Source: Aphidius gifuensis (lineage: Eukaryota > Arthropoda > Insecta > Hymenoptera > Braconidae). From it: 64,000 nt of DNA. The translations under genes were made by a program, and so were the position numbers. Location of the stretch: NCBI RefSeq assembly GCF_014905175.1, contig NC_057790.1, forward strand, positions 6,448,001-6,512,000, written 5' to 3'. Positions 60,601 through 64,000 of this stretch are shown here, piece by piece. Below the pieces are notes generated by a model. That model was given only the letters and a program-made list of their open reading frames with translations, made no database searches and had not been told where the DNA came from. The number at the start of each line of letters is the position of its first letter. Position 1 is the stretch's first letter.

Positions 60601-62078
60601 TCATTTAATTGTTTGTATTTGTGGCTTTTTTCTACTTTGAAGAGAAAATAACAATGCCTGCCGATCGATACCTCTTGGTTTTTGCGGCCATGTTGGTCCC
60701 TGTGTTTTGTCCCTTAATTTATTTTTTTTCCTGATTTCTTTTTCTCTCATTTTCACCTCAACAACAACCTCATGGTGAACAAATTCACAAAGAGCTTCAT
60801 TCTAATAATTTTACATCCCGCAAGGACTTTTTTTTCCCCCGAGATAAAAATTCTCTCCGTGTATATTTTACAAATAAATTATAAATTCAAAATTAATTTC
60901 TTCATGTTAAATTTACAACTAAATTTTGATGTTTAACCTTGAAAAACAACAATAAATAATCAAAAATAGAAGAAAAAAAAATCCCTGGAATGTTGCTTAA
61001 TACAGACAAGTTTGTAACCAAGTATTTTAAAATATACTTAAGTAGATAAAAAATATGGTGATAGAGTGTGTATGCATATGTGTTTTGTTACACGTTTCGA
61101 TACCTCAACTAACGAACTTGTTGTGTCAAGTTTTAAAACTCTTGATGGTATGACAAAGATAATACAAATGTCCGTAATATGACTACCGTCGGATGAATGT
61201 ATTTTAATACACAAGCCTTCTAGTCGTCTATGATCTTAATCTTTATATTATTTTTTTTCATCTTTAAAAGTTTTTTTTTCTTTTATTTTTACATTATGAT
61301 TTTTTTTTTTTTTTTGTTTTGTTTGGATATAAAGCAGTGTGTGACATTGTTCGACTGATTGCTGTGTGGGCGGTTATCTTGGGGCGGATAAAATCTAATT
61401 TTTTTTTCTTATTTTTTTAACTCTATCTTTTCTCAATCCGAAGGCGTATATAACAAATAAAACCAACAACTGTATATGCCACGCATGCCAAGACACTTTT
61501 TTATATATAATTTTTATATTCATTTTTTTTCACAAGACAATGTATAAAAGCGCCATTTTTTTTTATGATCAACTCAACTAGCATATTACTTTTTAATAAA
61601 TCTTTTATGATACTTGTATTTACCGTTTATTCCACAACAACATACAAGGATTATTATTTAATATTTTTTTTTTTTTTTGTTCAAGAATAAAACTATAATT
61701 AATTTATATTTCATTAAATATATTCCAAATATTTCCAATTTTTTATATAATTATAATTGTCAATAATTTGAGAAATATTAAATTTATATTTTAACATTTA
61801 AAAAAATATCTAACTTGATTTTTAATATTTTAAAAATCTTTATGATTGAGTTGTGCCTCAACCTTTTTATCCGTACCTATTGCTCATACAAATTATTTAA
61901 CAAATAAACCGTCAGCAGTTAATGAATTGTCAAAGAAAAATGTTGAAATTAATTATTTAACTTTAAATAGATCAATTAATATAGCTACTCTTACAAGATT
62001 ATTCATAGAAAAATGATTATTTTTATATTGTGTTCTCTTTTTCTTTCTAATTACGTGTAATTATTTGTAACTCAACTA
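57626..62078. other. Intergenic, no gene seen
   Basis: Mostly AT-rich with patches at 57690-58200, 58600-58920, 59510-59760 and 60590-60850. The tract 59668-59728 is almost pure GAGA-type purine. Open frames in the patches lack recognisable domains. Confidence 0.35.
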
Positions 62079-62175
62079 CCCAGGTAGAAATAAGAGTCAA
62101 TTTTTTGACTTCTCATATCAAATTAACATGTAAAGTCAAAAAGTGACGTCAAATTAACTCTAATTCCTACCTGGG
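62079..62175. mobile_element. 97-bp MITE with CCCAGGTAG ends
   Basis: The ends are CCCAGGTAGAAATAAGAGT and ACTCTAATTCCTACCTGGG, inverted repeats with one mismatch, flanked on both sides by TA. The middle is AT-rich. The terminal wording (CCC-GGT-GAAAT) resembles the larger foldback elements, suggesting the same TA-inserting superfamily. Confidence 0.7.
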
Positions 62176-62559
62176 TATATACTGTATAATTTTTTTATAT
62201 TATAATGAAAAAACTTTATAAAATTATAATTTGTATTAAACCCTGTAATTTGGTTAAATAACCAGTTGGGTAATAATAAAGGATTATTATTGTTATTAAA
62301 TTTGATTTTTAACATTCAAGAAATCGTCAAATTTAATTCTCTTATTATAAAAAGTATACTTGCTACGTGTTGTGTGGTTGCTTGATTACCTTAATGATAT
62401 TTCTGTTCATTACAATAATTAATATCGATTACTCACTTAAATTATATATAGTTATTCATGAAAATGAAAAATAAGAAAAGTAATGGATAAAAATTATAAT
62501 TATGATGAATAAAATGGTTATAATGAAACATGTAGACCAATTTAACATTTGTTTTTCTA

Positions 62560-62795
62560 CCGTGGTGGAAATATCTCTCCGGCTTTCTCTGTCTTTCTCC
62601 GACATTACTCCCTTTTTGGACCATTTTCTGAAGAATTACTCCGGCATGACATCAATGACGGAAAAATTACTTCGGTTTGAGATCAATGCTAGATTTTTGT
62701 CTCCTCCATTGATCTCATGCCGGAGTAATTTTTCCGACAATGGGCCAAATACAGAGTAATGCCGGAGTTATGCCGGAGTAATATTTCCACCAGGG
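62560..62795. mobile_element. TA-flanked foldback MITE, copy 2
   Basis: Starts CCGTGGTGGAAATATCTCTC and ends GAGTAATATTTCCACCAGGG, flanked by TA on both sides. It shares the internal CCGGCATGA/TCATGCCGG blocks with the copy at 43429-43764 but is about 100 bases shorter. Confidence 0.7.
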
Positions 62796-62797
62796 TA

Positions 62798-64000
62798 TTG
62801 TGTTCATTTATTTAATCATTTATTTAAATAAAACAAAAAAATTTATTTAAATTAAAATAAATAAAGTGTAAAATTTAAATGTGCAAATGTATGAATTTAT
62901 AAGAAGAATAAAAAAAAAAAAATCTTTGACTTTAAAAATTGTAACCCTAATGTGATGGTAAACACCCGCTGGGTATAGTCGTAACGTTGAGTATGATTCG
63001 ATTTATTATCGTCGACGCGTGTGCCTCTTTTGGCGAGGGGGTGTACACAGTATACCACACTAGAGGGTGATATTACATTGGGGGCTCATTGGCCCGCAAC
63101 AAGATCAGACGTTTTTCTATATATACAACATTAAATTCCACTTCAAATAATTTCAGCCAACTCGTAATAAATTCGTTTTTCTCATTTTTATTAGATTTCA
63201 ATTTTTTTTTTTTATCTAGGTATTAAGAGTGCACTGATATATCTACTGATAATCGACAGACAATTTTATTTTATTTTCGGCATTTTTTTTTTTTTGTTTT
63301 TTATACAAAATATCATATACCTGAAAAATCTAGTTGAATAAAAAAAAAGGGGAGGTGGCATGTCAAAAGTGAGAATATAAATATTCATCTTTTGCAAAGT
63401 TTTAAAACGGTAAAACATTGGCCAAACTTGGTGCTCAATCAGAAAAACTATTCAAAATTTTTAGTGCCAAACTGACCTGTAAAAATAAGAAGTTATTAAC
63501 TTTAATATTTCCAATATTTTAGGGGAGACAATCTTAACAATAGACATAGAGAAAGAACAACAACAACACGGGGTACAATATTTTTTTTTTTTTTTTTTGA
63601 ATAGATAAAGGATTTTGTTTCAACTCTTCAGGTCGACCAGATGGTCTTGGCCACACGTTGCAAGTCTAAACCAAGTTTTTCCAAAATTTTCCAGAAAAAT
63701 TTTGTATGATAAAAAAAAAAAATATTATGTTCAAGGTGTATAGTCAAGAAAAGATGTATTTTCTAGGAAAAAAAAATTTCATTTTGCAGTAGACAAGAGT
63801 CTCTTCTAATATTTGTAAAAAAAAAAATCTGCTAATTTTATTTTTAATATACAAAATAAATTGAAAAACATCACGATCATTTTGGGAAAATTCAAGTTGT
63901 CTATTATTTTCTGCAACACTGATTATAGATAAATAATTGGTAGAATTAAAAAAGTAACTTATGTATCTAATAGTTTGTGCATTATTGTAACGTTAAACTC
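62798..64000. other. Intergenic, no gene seen
   Basis: AT-rich with one GC-richer patch at 62940-63110. Long T runs near 63285 and 63580. No coding exon is supportable up to the window edge. Confidence 0.4.

Noticed and set aside
36600..62300. TAATCC/GGATTA sites as evidence of otd autoregulation
   Set aside because: They occur about as often as base composition predicts; clustering would need a computed test.
1..64000. CRISPR arrays, bacterial operons or integrated virus genes
   Set aside because: No regularly spaced direct repeats and no viral or bacterial coding content; the genes are spliced and animal type.

Overview
The window is very AT-rich eukaryotic DNA with long introns, GT-AG splice sites and many nonautonomous repeats. 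Its recognisable genes are insect type: an off-track/PTK7 pseudokinase and an orthodenticle/Otx homeobox gene. A hymenopteran-like insect is a reasonable guess from composition and gene style, but the sequence does not prove the order or species. All supported genes lie on the minus strand.

Region 1 (1-8 kb) holds a tandem family of cell-surface receptor genes. One copy, 1991-6558, can be read end to end: 12 exons whose phases all agree give 1086 residues. It has a signal peptide, about eight cysteine-containing Ig-like modules resembling the four-cysteine domain of Fasciclin III, one membrane span and an Arg/Ser-rich tail. A paralogue's signal-peptide exon (1384-1438) lies just downstream and its promoter is visibly duplicated; the rest of that gene is off the left edge or lost. 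An orphan membrane-span exon (about 7489-7691) may be the remnant of a third copy.

Region 2 (9-28 kb) is the off-track/PTK7 locus. The signal-peptide exon (28055-28094), the first Ig exon (19858-20160) and one exon coding the whole pseudokinase domain (8982-9906) are in the right order. The exons for the other Ig domains and the membrane span are not visible between them, and the flanking splice phases do not match. Introns carry a SINE-like unit, hairpins, tandem duplications and inverted repeats.

Region 3 (31.9-36.4 kb) is a complete orthodenticle/Otx gene: six coding exons, 367 residues, a K50 homeodomain split at the Q46|V47 intron, a WSP-type motif and an OTX-like tail. A 5' UTR splice acceptor shows that at least one more noncoding exon lies upstream.

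Region 4 (36.4-64 kb) has no protein-coding gene I can support. It has scattered GC-richer islands in AT-rich DNA, foldback elements flanked by TA, an AT-rich repeat family, and partners of inverted repeats whose other copies lie within the off-track introns. It may be the upstream regulatory domain of orthodenticle, which is inference. The most unusual content is the receptor family of region 1 and the apparently gutted off-track locus.
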